A stretch of 64,000 bases of DNA from JAUMBM01 sp964441755 (GTDB lineage: Bacteria > Bacteroidota > Bacteroidia > Chitinophagales > Saprospiraceae), in contig CAYTVG010000009.1 in the NCBI GenBank assembly GCA_964441755.1, positions 123,420 through 187,419 on the forward strand, read 5' to 3'. Under the pieces are notes generated by a model. That model saw only the letters and a list, made by a program, of their open reading frames with translations. It made no database searches and had not been told where the DNA came from. The translations under genes and the position numbers were made by a program. Below are positions 1 through 8,236 of the stretch, piece by piece (positions within the stretch are counted from its first letter, which is position 1; each line of letters starts with the position of its first letter).

Positions 1-306
1 CCGATTCTGGGCGTGGTCGAAAATATGGCCTGGTTCACCCCTGCAGAGCTTCCCAACAACAAATACTACATTTTTGGTGAGGGGGGCGGTAAAAAGCTGG
101 CTAAAATGAGCAACAGCGTGCTGCTGGGGCAGGTACCGCTGGTGCAGGGTATCCGGGAATCAGGCGATGCCGGCAAGCCGGCAGCCGTAGCTGCTGAGAC
201 TTCCGTGCAGGAAGCTTTTGCCAAAATTGCCCGCGATACAGCCCGGCAGATTGCCGTGCGCAACGAAACGATGGCGCCCACGCAGGTTGTACGACTGGAC
301 AATTAG
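1..306 (+). CDS. mrp: Mrp/NBP35-type P-loop iron-sulfur carrier, C-terminal part
   Basis: The reading frame is open from the first base, so only the last 101 residues are present. The segment GVVENMAWFTPAELPNNKYY followed by a Gly-rich FGEGGGKKLA and a GQVPL stretch is typical of the C-terminal half of Mrp/ApbC ATPases, which carry Fe-S clusters to apo-proteins in the cytoplasm. Many Mrp proteins have a CxxC pair just after the ENM motif. Here that position reads FTPAELPNN without cysteines, a form I associate with Bacteroidota. The P-loop half lies outside the window. The next gene, a NifU-like scaffold, fits a shared role in Fe-S assembly. The assignment is firm; the exact client proteins are unknown. 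Confidence 0.85.
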   Translation, partial: PILGVVENMAWFTPAELPNNKYYIFGEGGGKKLAKMSNSVLLGQVPLVQGIRESGDAGKPAAVAAETSVQEAFAKIARDTARQIAVRNETMAPTQVVRLDN

Positions 307-317
307 TATTACTTTTG
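287..317 (+). promoter_or_regulatory. Bacteroidota-type promoter for the NifU-like gene
   Basis: A TTG at 287-289 is followed after 20 bp by TACTTTTG at 310-317, a full match to the TAnnTTTG -7 element used by the Bacteroidota primary sigma factor with its usual spacing. It lies over the end of the mrp gene. Transcription would start near 323, leaving a leader of about ten bases before the ATG at 332. This favours 332 over the in-frame ATG at 323 as the start codon. Confidence 0.55.
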
Positions 318-331
318 CTAAAATGCATATC

Positions 332-580
332 ATGTTATCCACTGAAAAAGAACAGCTCCTGCAGGCTATTGATGCTGCACTCGACGCAGTCCGCCCCCAC
401 CTGGCCGTAGACGGCGGCAATGTGGAGGTCGTAGATGTCACCGAAGAAGGCATCGTACAGGTAAAATGGCTGGGCAATTGCCAAAACTGCAACATGTCTA
501 TTTTCACCATGCGTGCAGGTGTAGAGCAGGCCATTCGGAGCCGCATACCTGAAATCGCCGGTGTGGAAGCTATTAACTAA
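332..580 (+). CDS. NifU-like Fe-S scaffold domain protein
   Basis: This 82-residue protein corresponds to the stand-alone C-terminal domain of NifU (Nfu type), which holds a labile Fe-S cluster between two subunits and passes it to targets. The pattern PHLAVDGGNVEVVDV in the N-terminal half and the cluster-binding GNCQNCNMS (CxxC) in the middle are diagnostic. Family members are usually 75 to 100 residues, so it is complete. An ATG nine bases upstream (323) is in frame, but the promoter placement favours 332. It follows the Mrp gene by 25 bp, which suits a small Fe-S assembly locus. Confidence 0.9.
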   Translation: MLSTEKEQLLQAIDAALDAVRPHLAVDGGNVEVVDVTEEGIVQVKWLGNCQNCNMSIFTMRAGVEQAIRSRIPEIAGVEAIN

Positions 581-839
581 GCTGTTTATTTTGTATGCAG
601 CGTTTTATTCCCGACACAAAGCAATCCTGTTTCGCGGGTATTCATCTTTGTATACAGCACCGAAAACACCCCTTCAAAACACAAAAATGTGCGAAAAAAT
701 ATCTGCCCTTTATCTCCCGCAGAAAACCGGAAGCACACTTATTTTTTAACGCAATTTTAACTGCATGCATAGCTGAATCAGACAACATTTGAGCGCCCTC
801 AAACGCTATTATAGTGTACTTTTTAAAATTCTTTCAGCT

Positions 840-1298
840 ATGAAAAAGGTTTTCCTCCTTTCTGGTTTTTTCGCCCTCTTATGCCTGGGTAGCCTGCAGG
901 CGCAGACGCAGTACAAGGTCGTCACGGTAGTCGAGTCCATCGTTCCGGCAGGTATTGGTCGCTCGCGTATCATTGAAAGCAATGAAGCAGTCCCGGTTGC
1001 TCAATACACGACGCAGCGCACCGACGGACGGTCCAGCGCTCAGGGTGATATAGACCGCAGCGAACTCAAAGTCAGCAACTTCTACGAAACAAAGCTTCTC
1101 AACTTCTTCAGTCTGGGAGGTATCAACTTCCAGAACATCGCTTCTAACGATGCGCTGATCAGTGCCAAACTCGACCAGCTGACAGCTGAGGGCTGGGAAC
1201 TGGCTTTTGTGACCAGTGGTGTGGAAAGCCAGGGCGGGGATACTGACCCGCAGGGTATTTTCATTACCCGCTTTGTGTTCAAAAAGGTTAGTCGCTAA
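840..1298 (+). CDS. small secreted protein with DUF4177-like C-terminus
   Basis: The 152-residue product begins with a lysine pair and a hydrophobic stretch ending LGSLQA, followed by QTQ, a good Sec signal peptide cleaved near residue 21. The mature part has no recognised catalytic motif. Near the C-terminus the pattern LDQLTAEGWELAFV, followed by a strand ending FVFKK, resembles the DUF4177 fold, a small beta-rich domain of unknown role. The ATG at 840 was chosen because the signal peptide starts there; an in-frame TTG at 789 would add 17 residues without signal character. A strong hairpin follows directly. The function is unknown. Confidence 0.7.
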   Translation: MKKVFLLSGFFALLCLGSLQAQTQYKVVTVVESIVPAGIGRSRIIESNEAVPVAQYTTQRTDGRSSAQGDIDRSELKVSNFYETKLLNFFSLGGINFQNIASNDALISAKLDQLTAEGWELAFVTSGVESQGGDTDPQGIFITRFVFKKVSR

Positions 1299-1334
1299 GT
1301 ATTTACACTTCACTGCTTTTAGCGGTCTAGCTAT

Positions 1335-1386
1335 AAAAAAAGCCGGTTTTTGATTTTTTGTAAAAAATCAAAAACCGGCTTTTTTT
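1335..1386. terminator. perfect 25-bp hairpin, bidirectional terminator
   Basis: Two 25-base arms (1335-1359 and 1362-1386) are exactly complementary around a two-base centre. A GC core (AGCCGG) is flanked by A and T runs, so it gives a U-tract on either strand. It lies between the convergent secreted-protein gene and the peptidase gene. Confidence 0.85.
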
Positions 1387-1387
1387 A

Positions 1388-1433
1388 CAGGCATGCTTAT
1401 TTGGCGGCTTCCGACGCCAAATAAGTATGCCTG
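1388..1433. terminator. second hairpin directly after the terminator
   Basis: Arms of 19 bases (1388-1406 and 1415-1433) pair with one mismatch around an 8-base loop. There is no U-tract. It starts one base after the first hairpin, so the pair forms a double stem-loop between the convergent genes. Confidence 0.6.
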
Positions 1434-1442
1434 ATTGCATGA

Positions 1443-2831
1443 CTAAGCCTTAAGCTCCGTGTAGTAAGCAAAATAATACGGAATCGTCTCAATCCCCTTA
1501 TAGAAATTGAAGATACCATAATGCTCATTCGGCGAATGCAGCGCATCGCTGTCAAGCCCAAAGCCCATGAGCACGCTCTTCACGCCCAGAATTTCCTCAA
1601 ACAACGCCACAATCGGAATACTGCCCCCCTCCCGCTTAGGAATAGGATCTTTACCAAAAGTAGCCGCCATGGCCATGTGCGCCGCCTTGTACTCAGGCGT
1701 ATCCGTAGGCGTCACCACCGGCTTGCCGCCGTGGTGAGGGTGCACCGACACTTTTACCTCCGGTGGTGCTGCCGCCAGGAAGTAATTGGTGAAAAGCTCC
1801 GTGATATTATCAGGGTCCTGGTCAGGCACAAGCCGCATGCTGATTTTTGCAAAAGCCTTGGCAGGCAGCACGGTCTTGGCACCCTCGCCGATATATCCAC
1901 CCCAGATACCGTTGACGTCCAGTGTCGGGCGTATGCTGGTGCGCTCAAGCGTCGTATAGCCCTTTTCGCCCCTCACCTCCTCTATGCCCAGACTGCGCTT
2001 ATACTCATCAAGACTGAAGGGTGCTTTATTCATTTCCTCCCGCTCAGCATCACTGACCACCTGTACATCGTCGTAAAATCCCGGAATGGTGATGTGCTTA
2101 TTTTCGTCCATCATATTGGCGATCATCTCGCAGAGCACATTGATGGGGTTGCCCACAGCACCGCCATACACCCCGGAATGCAGGTCGCGGTTGGAACCTG
2201 TGACCTCTACCTCCAGATAGCTAAGTCCCCGCAGCCCCGTCGTGATGCTGGGAGTATCGTTGGCGATAATACTCGTATCGGAAATCAGGATGACATCACA
2301 AGCGAGACGCTCTTTATGACTTTGCAGAAAATCGGCCAGGTGGGCGGATCCCACTTCCTCCTCCCCTTCGATCATAAACTTGACATTGCAGGGCAAAGCA
2401 TCGTTGGCCAGCATAGCCTCCACAGCCTTGATGTGCATAAATACCTGCCCTTTATCGTCGCAGGATCCCCGGGCGAAAATTGCCCCGTCGGGATGAATAT
2501 CCGTCTTCTTAATTGTTGGCTCAAAAGGGGGACTTTCCCAAAGATCAATCGGGTCAGGCGGTTGTACGTCGTAATGGCCGTACACCATGATCGTCGGCTT
2601 GGCCGGATCGATCATCTTTTCCCCATAAACGATAGGATGCCCCGGTGTAGGAACAATCTCTACCTGATCTACCCCAATCTTTGTCAGGTGTGCTGCCACC
2701 GCCTCAGCGGTGCGGCGCACGTCGGCTGCGTAGGCAGGATCGGCGCTGACCGAAGGAATTCTTAGCAAATCCAGCAACTCATCGAGGAAGCGGTCGCGGT
2801 GCGCCGCTATGTATTGTTGAACCTGTTGCAT
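1443..2831 (-). CDS. M20 family metallo-dipeptidase
   Basis: The 462-residue product matches M20/ArgE/DapE-type dipeptidases, cytoplasmic di-zinc enzymes that cleave dipeptides or N-acyl amino acids. Visible motifs in order are YGHYDVQPP (first metal-binding His and Asp), ARGSCDDKGQ (bridging Asp), EGEEEVGS (catalytic base and metal Glu), and a late H followed by a SPNEHYGI-type end (last metal His). Length fits the family. The start at 2831 (MQQVQQYI) matches the usual N-terminus; an ATG nine bases upstream is also in frame. It is divergent from rmuC, with about 95 bp shared by both upstream regions. The natural substrate cannot be told from sequence. Confidence 0.9.
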   Translation of the reverse strand: MQQVQQYIAAHRDRFLDELLDLLRIPSVSADPAYAADVRRTAEAVAAHLTKIGVDQVEIVPTPGHPIVYGEKMIDPAKPTIMVYGHYDVQPPDPIDLWESPPFEPTIKKTDIHPDGAIFARGSCDDKGQVFMHIKAVEAMLANDALPCNVKFMIEGEEEVGSAHLADFLQSHKERLACDVILISDTSIIANDTPSITTGLRGLSYLEVEVTGSNRDLHSGVYGGAVGNPINVLCEMIANMMDENKHITIPGFYDDVQVVSDAEREEMNKAPFSLDEYKRSLGIEEVRGEKGYTTLERTSIRPTLDVNGIWGGYIGEGAKTVLPAKAFAKISMRLVPDQDPDNITELFTNYFLAAAPPEVKVSVHPHHGGKPVVTPTDTPEYKAAHMAMAATFGKDPIPKREGGSIPIVALFEEILGVKSVLMGFGLDSDALHSPNEHYGIFNFYKGIETIPYYFAYYTELKA

Positions 2832-2926
2832 AGTGAACATTTTCCTGTAAAGATAACCCCCTCGGGCCAAATCCGCAAAAATGTGTTACTTTTACCCAGC
2901 CAATAACCAAAATTATCTGCCCCGTT

Positions 2927-4297
2927 ATGACGACCACCGCCATACTCCTCACGGCCCTGGCCTGCCTGCTGGCAGGCGTAGTGGCTGGTTTTTTTTTCGG
3001 AAAAATATACCAGCAGGGCCGCCTGCAGGCAGACCTCCTGCCTCGGCAGGAGGTCGAGCGCGACTATGTGCCCAAAGCTACCTTTTCTACCATCGCTACC
3101 CAGGCGCAGCAATATGAAAAGCGCTGGCAGGAATCCCTTACCGTTGAGCGGGATCTGGCGGCACGCCTCGCTGAATCCAACGCCCACCTGCTGCACCTGC
3201 AGGAAAGGCTGAGCAACCAGGAGGGAGAACTAAAAAGGCAGCAGGAACAGGCGCAACTCACCTTTGAAAATCTTGCCAATCGACTGCTGGAAGAAAAGAG
3301 CGCCCGCTTTACCAACACCAATAAGGAGCAGATTGACGGCCTGCTGCAGCCCGTGAAGATGCAGCTGGAAAGCTTCAGCAAGCAGGTTCGCGACATGTAT
3401 ATCGAGGAGACCCGGGAACGCGGCAGCCTCAAGGAGCAACTCGAACAGCTGCGGCAACTCAACCAACAGCTCAGCACCGATGCCAACCAGCTGGCCCTGG
3501 CACTCAAAGGAAGCAGCAAAACACAAGGTGATTGGGGTGAAATCCAGCTCGAACGACTGCTCGAAAAGGCTGGCCTGCAAAACAACGTGCACTACCGCAC
3601 CCAGTCTTCTTTCCGCAACGAAGACGGACGCCAGAAACGGCCGGATTTTATCATCCTGCTGCCCGACAACCGCCACCTGATCATCGACTGCAAAGTGTCG
3701 CTCACCGACTACGACCGCTACAGCCAGTCGACCGACAGCCAGGAACAGGCCCGCCACCTGAAAGCGCACATCGACAGCCTCCGCAGGCATATCAAAGACC
3801 TTAGCAGCCAAAATTATCAGCAGCTATACCAGCTCAACTCCCCCGACTACCTGCTGCTGTTTGTACCCATTGAGCCCGCCTATCAGTTGGCCGTACAACA
3901 CGACGACAAACTCTTTGCCGATGCTTTTGACCAGAATATTGTGCTGGTGACCGCCTCCACCTTGCTAGCGACCATGCGCACTGTTTCCTATATCTGGAAA
4001 CAGGAAAAGCAAAAGCGCAGCGTACAGGAGATTGCCCGCCAAAGCGGCCGGCTGTACGACAAACTCGTTGGCTTCACCAATGACTTACTGCAGATCGGGC
4101 AGCGGCTCGACCAGGCGCAGGCAGGCTATCATGATGCCATGAAAAAGCTGAAGGAAGGCAAAAAAGGCAGTACACTTATTGATCAGGCAGAGAGGCTTCG
4201 GCAACTGGGCGCAGATACCTCCAAGACGCTGCATGCTTCTTTGCTCGATGCCGGGGATGAAGAGGAAGAAGAATCCCGGGAGGAGGAGACCGCCTAA
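2927..4297 (+). CDS. rmuC: RmuC-family DNA recombination protein
   Basis: This 456-residue protein has one N-terminal membrane anchor (residues about 4-25), a long charged coiled coil (about 40-190) rich in Glu, Gln and Leu, and then the RmuC domain. The domain contains GDWGEIQLERLLEKAGL and RPDFIILLPDNRHLIIDCKV, which carry the nuclease-like acidic residues of the family. RmuC proteins limit inversion of short inverted repeats and are thought to act on DNA structures. That is an interesting pairing here, since the region is full of long perfect hairpins. A double hairpin follows the stop codon immediately. The C-terminus is a Glu-rich tail. Confidence 0.92.
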   Translation: MTTTAILLTALACLLAGVVAGFFFGKIYQQGRLQADLLPRQEVERDYVPKATFSTIATQAQQYEKRWQESLTVERDLAARLAESNAHLLHLQERLSNQEGELKRQQEQAQLTFENLANRLLEEKSARFTNTNKEQIDGLLQPVKMQLESFSKQVRDMYIEETRERGSLKEQLEQLRQLNQQLSTDANQLALALKGSSKTQGDWGEIQLERLLEKAGLQNNVHYRTQSSFRNEDGRQKRPDFIILLPDNRHLIIDCKVSLTDYDRYSQSTDSQEQARHLKAHIDSLRRHIKDLSSQNYQQLYQLNSPDYLLLFVPIEPAYQLAVQHDDKLFADAFDQNIVLVTASTLLATMRTVSYIWKQEKQKRSVQEIARQSGRLYDKLVGFTNDLLQIGQRLDQAQAGYHDAMKKLKEGKKGSTLIDQAERLRQLGADTSKTLHASLLDAGDEEEEESREEETA

Positions 4298-4380
4298 GCA
4301 GTTGTTTTTGCTTTTTTAAAAAAAAGCAAAAACAACTGCCAGCATAATTTGATTTTGCTGCCAAAGGCGGCAAAATCAAA
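4298..4380. terminator. two consecutive hairpins between convergent genes
   Basis: The first stem has 20-base perfectly paired arms (4298-4317 and 4320-4339) with a two-base centre and T/A runs at the apex, starting on the base after the rmuC stop. The second has 15-base arms (4348-4362 and 4366-4380) with one G-T type mismatch and an AAA loop. Together they separate rmuC from the convergent gene that ends at 4387. Confidence 0.8.
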
Positions 4381-4386
4381 GGCTGA

Positions 4387-5778
4387 TTATTCCTCAGTTT
4401 TGCGCTTGCGCCTTGTTTTAAACAACTCGACAACCTCCTTCTCTTCCAGAAAATCGAGATCGAGGAAAGAGGATGAAACAAAGCGCTTGATATCCTGGTA
4501 ATCCCTGCCGCGCTTATCTGTGTAGTAAGCCAGCAGCTTGCGCACATAGTTCATCGACAGGTCTTCAATATCCTGATTGAACTGCTGGTTGCCGAAAAGC
4601 GCTATGTAAAGCGAAAATACCTTGCTGATTTCGAAGAATTCAGGGTAGTCACGCTCTTCAAGATTATTTATAAAGCGGGCGAAGTAGCGGTAAACGGTGC
4701 GGCGGATACCCTCGTTGAAGCGGGACAGGCCATCGTGCTGATTACAGGCATCCCGAATCGCTTCCTGTACTTCAGGCAGCAGATACCCCTTATCATGAAT
4801 AAGATCAACCAGCTTAAAATAATTACTTAACTGATTATCAGATCTTTTATCAACTACTGCCGACAACCTTCTGTCCTCCGCAGGTCGAATATCAATCCCT
4901 TTGGCTGACAAGTCCAACAGGAAGGAAAGCACTTTATCATCAGCTTCGAAGATAGAAGACACCTGATCATTGAAGACCGCCGCCAAGTTCTGATGACTTG
5001 CATCCGGCATATCAAAGAAAGTAGCGTAGATCGTGAGCAGGTACAGAAACTCATCCTCCCCGTACAATTCATCATTGGCCAGCAGTTCATCCATTGGCTG
5101 AATGAGGCTCTGGTTGAAGCTGGGCTGATGTACTACCCTATGCACCAGAAAATCGCGAAGTGTATTGTAATATACTTTCAATTCTGCAGCCGTAGTAGGG
5201 AAAACGGCCGTCTGGAACACTTCGTTTCTAAACTGCCGGGCATAGCGCTCGTAACCGATACCTCGCTCGGTTTCATGGCGGAAACGCTCAATTTTCTGGC
5301 TTTGCAGGTAGTGACGGATTCGCTTATTTTCGATTTGGTTGAACAGGTTGGTGACCCAGATATCGCTACTTAGCGCGAGTCCCATCTGTACCGACTGCCC
5401 TACCCGCTTCTTCAGAATGTCAAAATTGGTAGACTGGCAGAGCGACATCAGAATTTCTTTAAAATGCTCCTGCGGCCGGACATACTTGTAATGCTTATCA
5501 ATTTCGCCACGAAGAACAGCATGACCCAGAATTCGGGGTAAAAACAAGCCTTCGAAGGCCGGGTCAAGCAGGATCAGTTCAAATGCCAGCAGTTGCAGCG
5601 GATGGTGGATGGCCACCGTCTCATAGACAGCGGCAATACGAGGCTCATAAGCATCTTTGAGCTGGTTGTACAGCTCTTCTTCTTCCTCCTCCAGGTACTG
5701 CTGCAACAGTTCGCTGTCCTGAATTTCCGCAGCCAGGATTTCCAGCTGCTCGATGTATTCGCTATTTAATTCGTACAT
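4387..5778 (-). CDS. helical cytoplasmic protein of unknown function
   Basis: I do not recognise this 463-residue protein. It has no signal peptide or membrane segment. It is predicted by eye to be almost entirely alpha-helical, with a very acidic run (EEEEEELY) near residue 32, many aromatic and charged residues, and a basic tail (KTRRKRKTEE). The reading frame is long, has normal codon use and lies between clear intergenic hairpins, so it is real. The repeated helical hairpins recall scaffold or repeat-protein folds, but no catalytic motif can be pointed to. The start at 5778 is the only good ATG at the 5' end. Confidence 0.75.
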   Translation of the reverse strand: MYELNSEYIEQLEILAAEIQDSELLQQYLEEEEEELYNQLKDAYEPRIAAVYETVAIHHPLQLLAFELILLDPAFEGLFLPRILGHAVLRGEIDKHYKYVRPQEHFKEILMSLCQSTNFDILKKRVGQSVQMGLALSSDIWVTNLFNQIENKRIRHYLQSQKIERFRHETERGIGYERYARQFRNEVFQTAVFPTTAAELKVYYNTLRDFLVHRVVHQPSFNQSLIQPMDELLANDELYGEDEFLYLLTIYATFFDMPDASHQNLAAVFNDQVSSIFEADDKVLSFLLDLSAKGIDIRPAEDRRLSAVVDKRSDNQLSNYFKLVDLIHDKGYLLPEVQEAIRDACNQHDGLSRFNEGIRRTVYRYFARFINNLEERDYPEFFEISKVFSLYIALFGNQQFNQDIEDLSMNYVRKLLAYYTDKRGRDYQDIKRFVSSSFLDLDFLEEKEVVELFKTRRKRKTEE

Positions 5779-5800
5779 AAGACATCCCTATTTGAACAAA

Positions 5801-5836
5801 GAACCTGGCAGTGCAAAGAGAGGCACTGCCAGGTTC
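5801..5836. terminator. hairpin upstream of the helical protein gene
   Basis: Arms of 14 bases (5801-5814 and 5823-5836) pair perfectly around an 8-base A/G loop. It lies 22 bp upstream of a leftward start codon, so it may sit in that gene's promoter or leader region rather than end a transcript. No U-tract follows. Confidence 0.5.
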
Positions 5837-6010
5837 CTAAACCATAATTACCACAAAAATAAAGCATTTTTTATCATAATTGCCTTTGTGGCTGCTTTTA
5901 TTTTTATTGCTTGTCTTGTCTGTAGTACGTTAATCGGCATTTCCCACTTTGGCTTGTTCAAAAGCATTATTGTGCGATCTTGACCGTCACGAGTGCTGTC
6001 AGACATACTT

Positions 6011-6106
6011 CGAGTTGCCGGATTTTGTGCATGGCATTGTAGCCAGGTTGCCAAAGTCCACAGCATTTTGGCACCCGGCCACGCACAATACCTGACGACC
6101 TAAAGT
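6011..6106. repeat. dispersed intergenic repeat, copy A
   Basis: Aligned without gaps to 60435-60530, about two thirds of the 96 bases match, and most differences are transitions. The best-conserved part contains TCCACAGCA, GGCAC and CCACGCACAA followed by ACCTGA. It lies just downstream of the metallophosphoesterase-like gene. Confidence 0.55.
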
Positions 6107-6113
6107 GTACTAT

Positions 6114-7091
6114 TCACCACTCATCCAGCAACTGCCTGAGTTCGGCAGGCAATTCTCCAATTTCCTCCGCAGTGCGCCGGGCATATACCAGATCGCGCAA
6201 GCGGACAAAAGACCAGTCCAAGGTCCGTGTCTGCGGATGGTGGTTGAGTATAAGTACAGAATCAGGCTGCAGGTTCGTGACATAGTCAGGCACGTAGTCC
6301 TTGTCGAGGCTGTTGTTGATGCCCGACCCCAACAGCCAGATACCCTCTGCGCTGCGATGGGCAAACGTCTTGGCATTCATACCAAAATCTCCTCCGATAC
6401 AGACTACCTGAATACCCCGATTTTGTACAGCTACCAGCCAGGGATACACTGTTTCCGTCACATTTACCTCCTGCGGCGGGCAGCCTGTGCGCACCGGCAT
6501 GGCATTGACGTTAAAAAAACGCATAGTATCACCTTGGTCATTGATTTTCAATTCATTGAACAGCGCATGATGGTGCAGTACCACCAAGTGAGAGGCAGCC
6601 TGCAGGCTATCGCACAGTCGATGAATCAGCGATAACTGCGCCTCGCGCTCCTCACAAGCTTCGACCGGCTGCTTCCATGGGTTGTGCCACATTAGCTGGG
6701 TATTGAGTACCAGCACGCACATACCTTCCAGCCAGTGTGTATAAAAAAACGGTCTGCCGGTAGTCGTGCTGATGCGGTCGGTATGCCCGTACATCAGATC
6801 GTGATTGCCAACCGCCCAAAAAGTTGCCGGATTTTTCAGTCCAATCAGTGAATCGAGGTAGGCAAGCGTTGCTTCCCTGGCAGTCGTCTGGCTGCATACG
6901 TCTCCTCCCAGCCAAATTCCATCATATTCTTGAAAATCAATTAGTTCAAGCCTTGGATCCAGCCTGTCTGGTCGCCGCCAATCATAAGGATGCCCTAAAA
7001 AAAGGTAAGATTTGCCCCCTCCATCCGTCTCCGGGATCAGGCAGGCAAGCCCTACGGCAGCAAAACAGACAAATAAAACAAGAAATCTCAT
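6114..7091 (-). CDS. secreted calcineurin-like metallophosphoesterase with altered first motif
   Basis: The 325-residue protein starts with a hydrophobic signal ending AAVGLAC; Cys17 could be lipidated, but the residue at -3 is Gly, so the lipobox is imperfect. The metallophosphoesterase pattern is visible: WLGGDVC (GD, residues 63-64), AVGNHD (95-98), and LHHHALF for the later metal histidines. The usual first motif DxH reads LGHPYDW, so the first metal-ligand Asp seems missing or displaced. The likely role is hydrolysis of a phosphoester in the periplasm or at the outer membrane, or a catalytically altered relative. The ATG at 7091 starts the signal peptide; an upstream frame to 7130 adds 13 residues that do not fit. 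Confidence 0.75.
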   Translation of the reverse strand: MRFLVLFVCFAAVGLACLIPETDGGGKSYLFLGHPYDWRRPDRLDPRLELIDFQEYDGIWLGGDVCSQTTAREATLAYLDSLIGLKNPATFWAVGNHDLMYGHTDRISTTTGRPFFYTHWLEGMCVLVLNTQLMWHNPWKQPVEACEEREAQLSLIHRLCDSLQAASHLVVLHHHALFNELKINDQGDTMRFFNVNAMPVRTGCPPQEVNVTETVYPWLVAVQNRGIQVVCIGGDFGMNAKTFAHRSAEGIWLLGSGINNSLDKDYVPDYVTNLQPDSVLILNHHPQTRTLDWSFVRLRDLVYARRTAEEIGELPAELRQLLDEW

Positions 7092-7512
7092 GAAAAAATC
7101 CTTTGAATATTGAACACAATAACGGACCATCTGTTAAAACCACAACTCATGAATGAGGAAAGTTATTTCATCCGAACATTTTATTGTTGTGTACTTGTCT
7201 GGCTTTTGTTGAGTGAAAATGTTTTTTGTTTGTTTATAGTTTAGTACCGGCGTTCTGTCTTCAGAACGCCTTTTTTTTTGCTGCCGGCTGATCTTATATT
7301 CCTAAGGCGCATGCCAGTGTAGAGCCTTCCTCACCTAGCCATAAACGGCTTTTCCCCACAAATTTTTACTTTTTTCCAGCCGTGCAGCACCACCACGCTC
7401 CGTACAAAAAGCAACAATACGCAGGGGGTAGTTCGTTAATACCGCTGACAGAAATGCTCAACAGCACTCTCAGTCTCCAAAATATCGTATTTTCGCGTTT
7501 CAAACAGCTGCT
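7092..7512. other. 421-bp divergent spacer with an orphan terminator
   Basis: It separates the leftward phosphoesterase gene from the rightward DUF4956 gene. It contains one clear intrinsic terminator (7249-7279) with no + strand gene before it, and AT-rich sequence on both sides. No convincing coding frame was found. Confidence 0.6.
7249..7279 (+). terminator. intrinsic terminator without an obvious upstream gene
   Basis: GGCGTTCTG (7249-7257) pairs perfectly with CAGAACGCC (7262-7270) around a TCTT loop, and nine T residues follow. This is the most canonical rho-independent terminator in the window, oriented rightward. The nearest + strand coding sequence upstream is rmuC, 3 kb away, so it should end a short untranslated transcript or act as an attenuator. 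Confidence 0.75.
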
Positions 7513-8208
7513 ATGGATTTTATACAAGCCCTGCAGGAGCGCTACATACAGGAATTTTCCAACAATGTGCCTCTGGGAGAGTTTTTACTCAACATAGGTG
7601 TTGCGGCCCTGCTGGCGGCACTCATCCGGCTTTTTTACATCCACTACGGGCATGCCCTTTCCAATCGCCGCCGCTTCAGCGCCAATTTTTTGCCCCTCAC
7701 GCTGAGCACCCTGCTGGTGATCATGATTGTCAAGTCGAGCATTGCCCTCTCACTTGGGTTGGTCGGAGCCCTGTCGATTGTGCGTTTTCGGGCTGCCATC
7801 AAAGATCCTGAGGAGCTGGTCTTTCTGTTTATGAGCATTGGCGTCGGCCTTGCCTGCGGCGCCGGCCAGCCCTTGCTGGCGGTTGTAGCGCTGGTAGTCA
7901 TACTGGCGGTTATGTGGACGGGGCGTCGCTTCAGCCGCAGCGCTGACGTCAATACCGAGTCGGGCAGGCTTTTCATCAACATTTCTACAGACCTGCGGGA
8001 TTTGACCCTGGTCAGCAATACTGTTATGCAGCACTTATCGTCGGTGGAGCTCCGCCGCATGGATACGCCCGCAGCCGGCGGCCTCGACCTTACCTATATT
8101 GGCCGGGCTACTGATTTGCAGCAGCTTAGCAAACTAACGGAGGCCGTGACGGCGCTTTCGCCGGCAACGCGGCTGTCGGTTATTGATCAGCCTGATCTGA
8201 TCATGTGA
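7513..8208 (+). CDS. DUF4956 integral membrane protein
   Basis: The 231-residue protein has hydrophobic segments at about residues 25-45, 60-85 and 100-130, then a soluble C-terminal domain of roughly 90 residues. The central SLGLVGALSIVRFRAAIKDPEEL stretch is the signature of the DUF4956 family. These are inner-membrane proteins often found near polyphosphate VTC-type or CotH-like genes in other genomes; no such partner is seen here. The function is not known. The ATG at 7513 gives a full-length family member. It converges on the Rieske gene, separated by a weak hairpin. Confidence 0.85.
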   Translation: MDFIQALQERYIQEFSNNVPLGEFLLNIGVAALLAALIRLFYIHYGHALSNRRRFSANFLPLTLSTLLVIMIVKSSIALSLGLVGALSIVRFRAAIKDPEELVFLFMSIGVGLACGAGQPLLAVVALVVILAVMWTGRRFSRSADVNTESGRLFINISTDLRDLTLVSNTVMQHLSSVELRRMDTPAAGGLDLTYIGRATDLQQLSKLTEAVTALSPATRLSVIDQPDLIM

Positions 8209-8212
8209 TGCC

Positions 8213-8235
8213 CTTTTTGCCATAGAGCAAAAAAG
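8213..8235. terminator. short hairpin between convergent genes
   Basis: CTTTTTGC (8213-8220) pairs with the complementary GCAAAAAAG (8227-8235) around a six-base loop, within the 28-bp gap between the DUF4956 stop and the Rieske gene stop. The stem is short. Confidence 0.4.
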
Positions 8236-8236
8236 T

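Larger units (their letters stand above)
5779..6113. other. 335-bp spacer without a convincing gene
   Basis: It holds the hairpin at 5801-5836, an AT-rich stretch, and from about 6011 a copy of a dispersed repeat that recurs near 60435. A short + strand frame with a hydrophobic stretch (about 5850-5983) has no usable start codon near the hydrophobic part. Confidence 0.6.

Noticed and set aside
1521..2765. 414-codon rightward frame opposite the M20 peptidase gene
   Set aside because: It is the antisense of a well-conserved gene, has no recognisable motif, and follows from codon bias of the real gene.
5753..5983. Rightward 76-codon frame with a hydrophobic stretch
   Set aside because: The only start lies antisense inside the neighbouring gene's 5' end, the frame then passes through a hairpin, and no start codon lies near the hydrophobic part.
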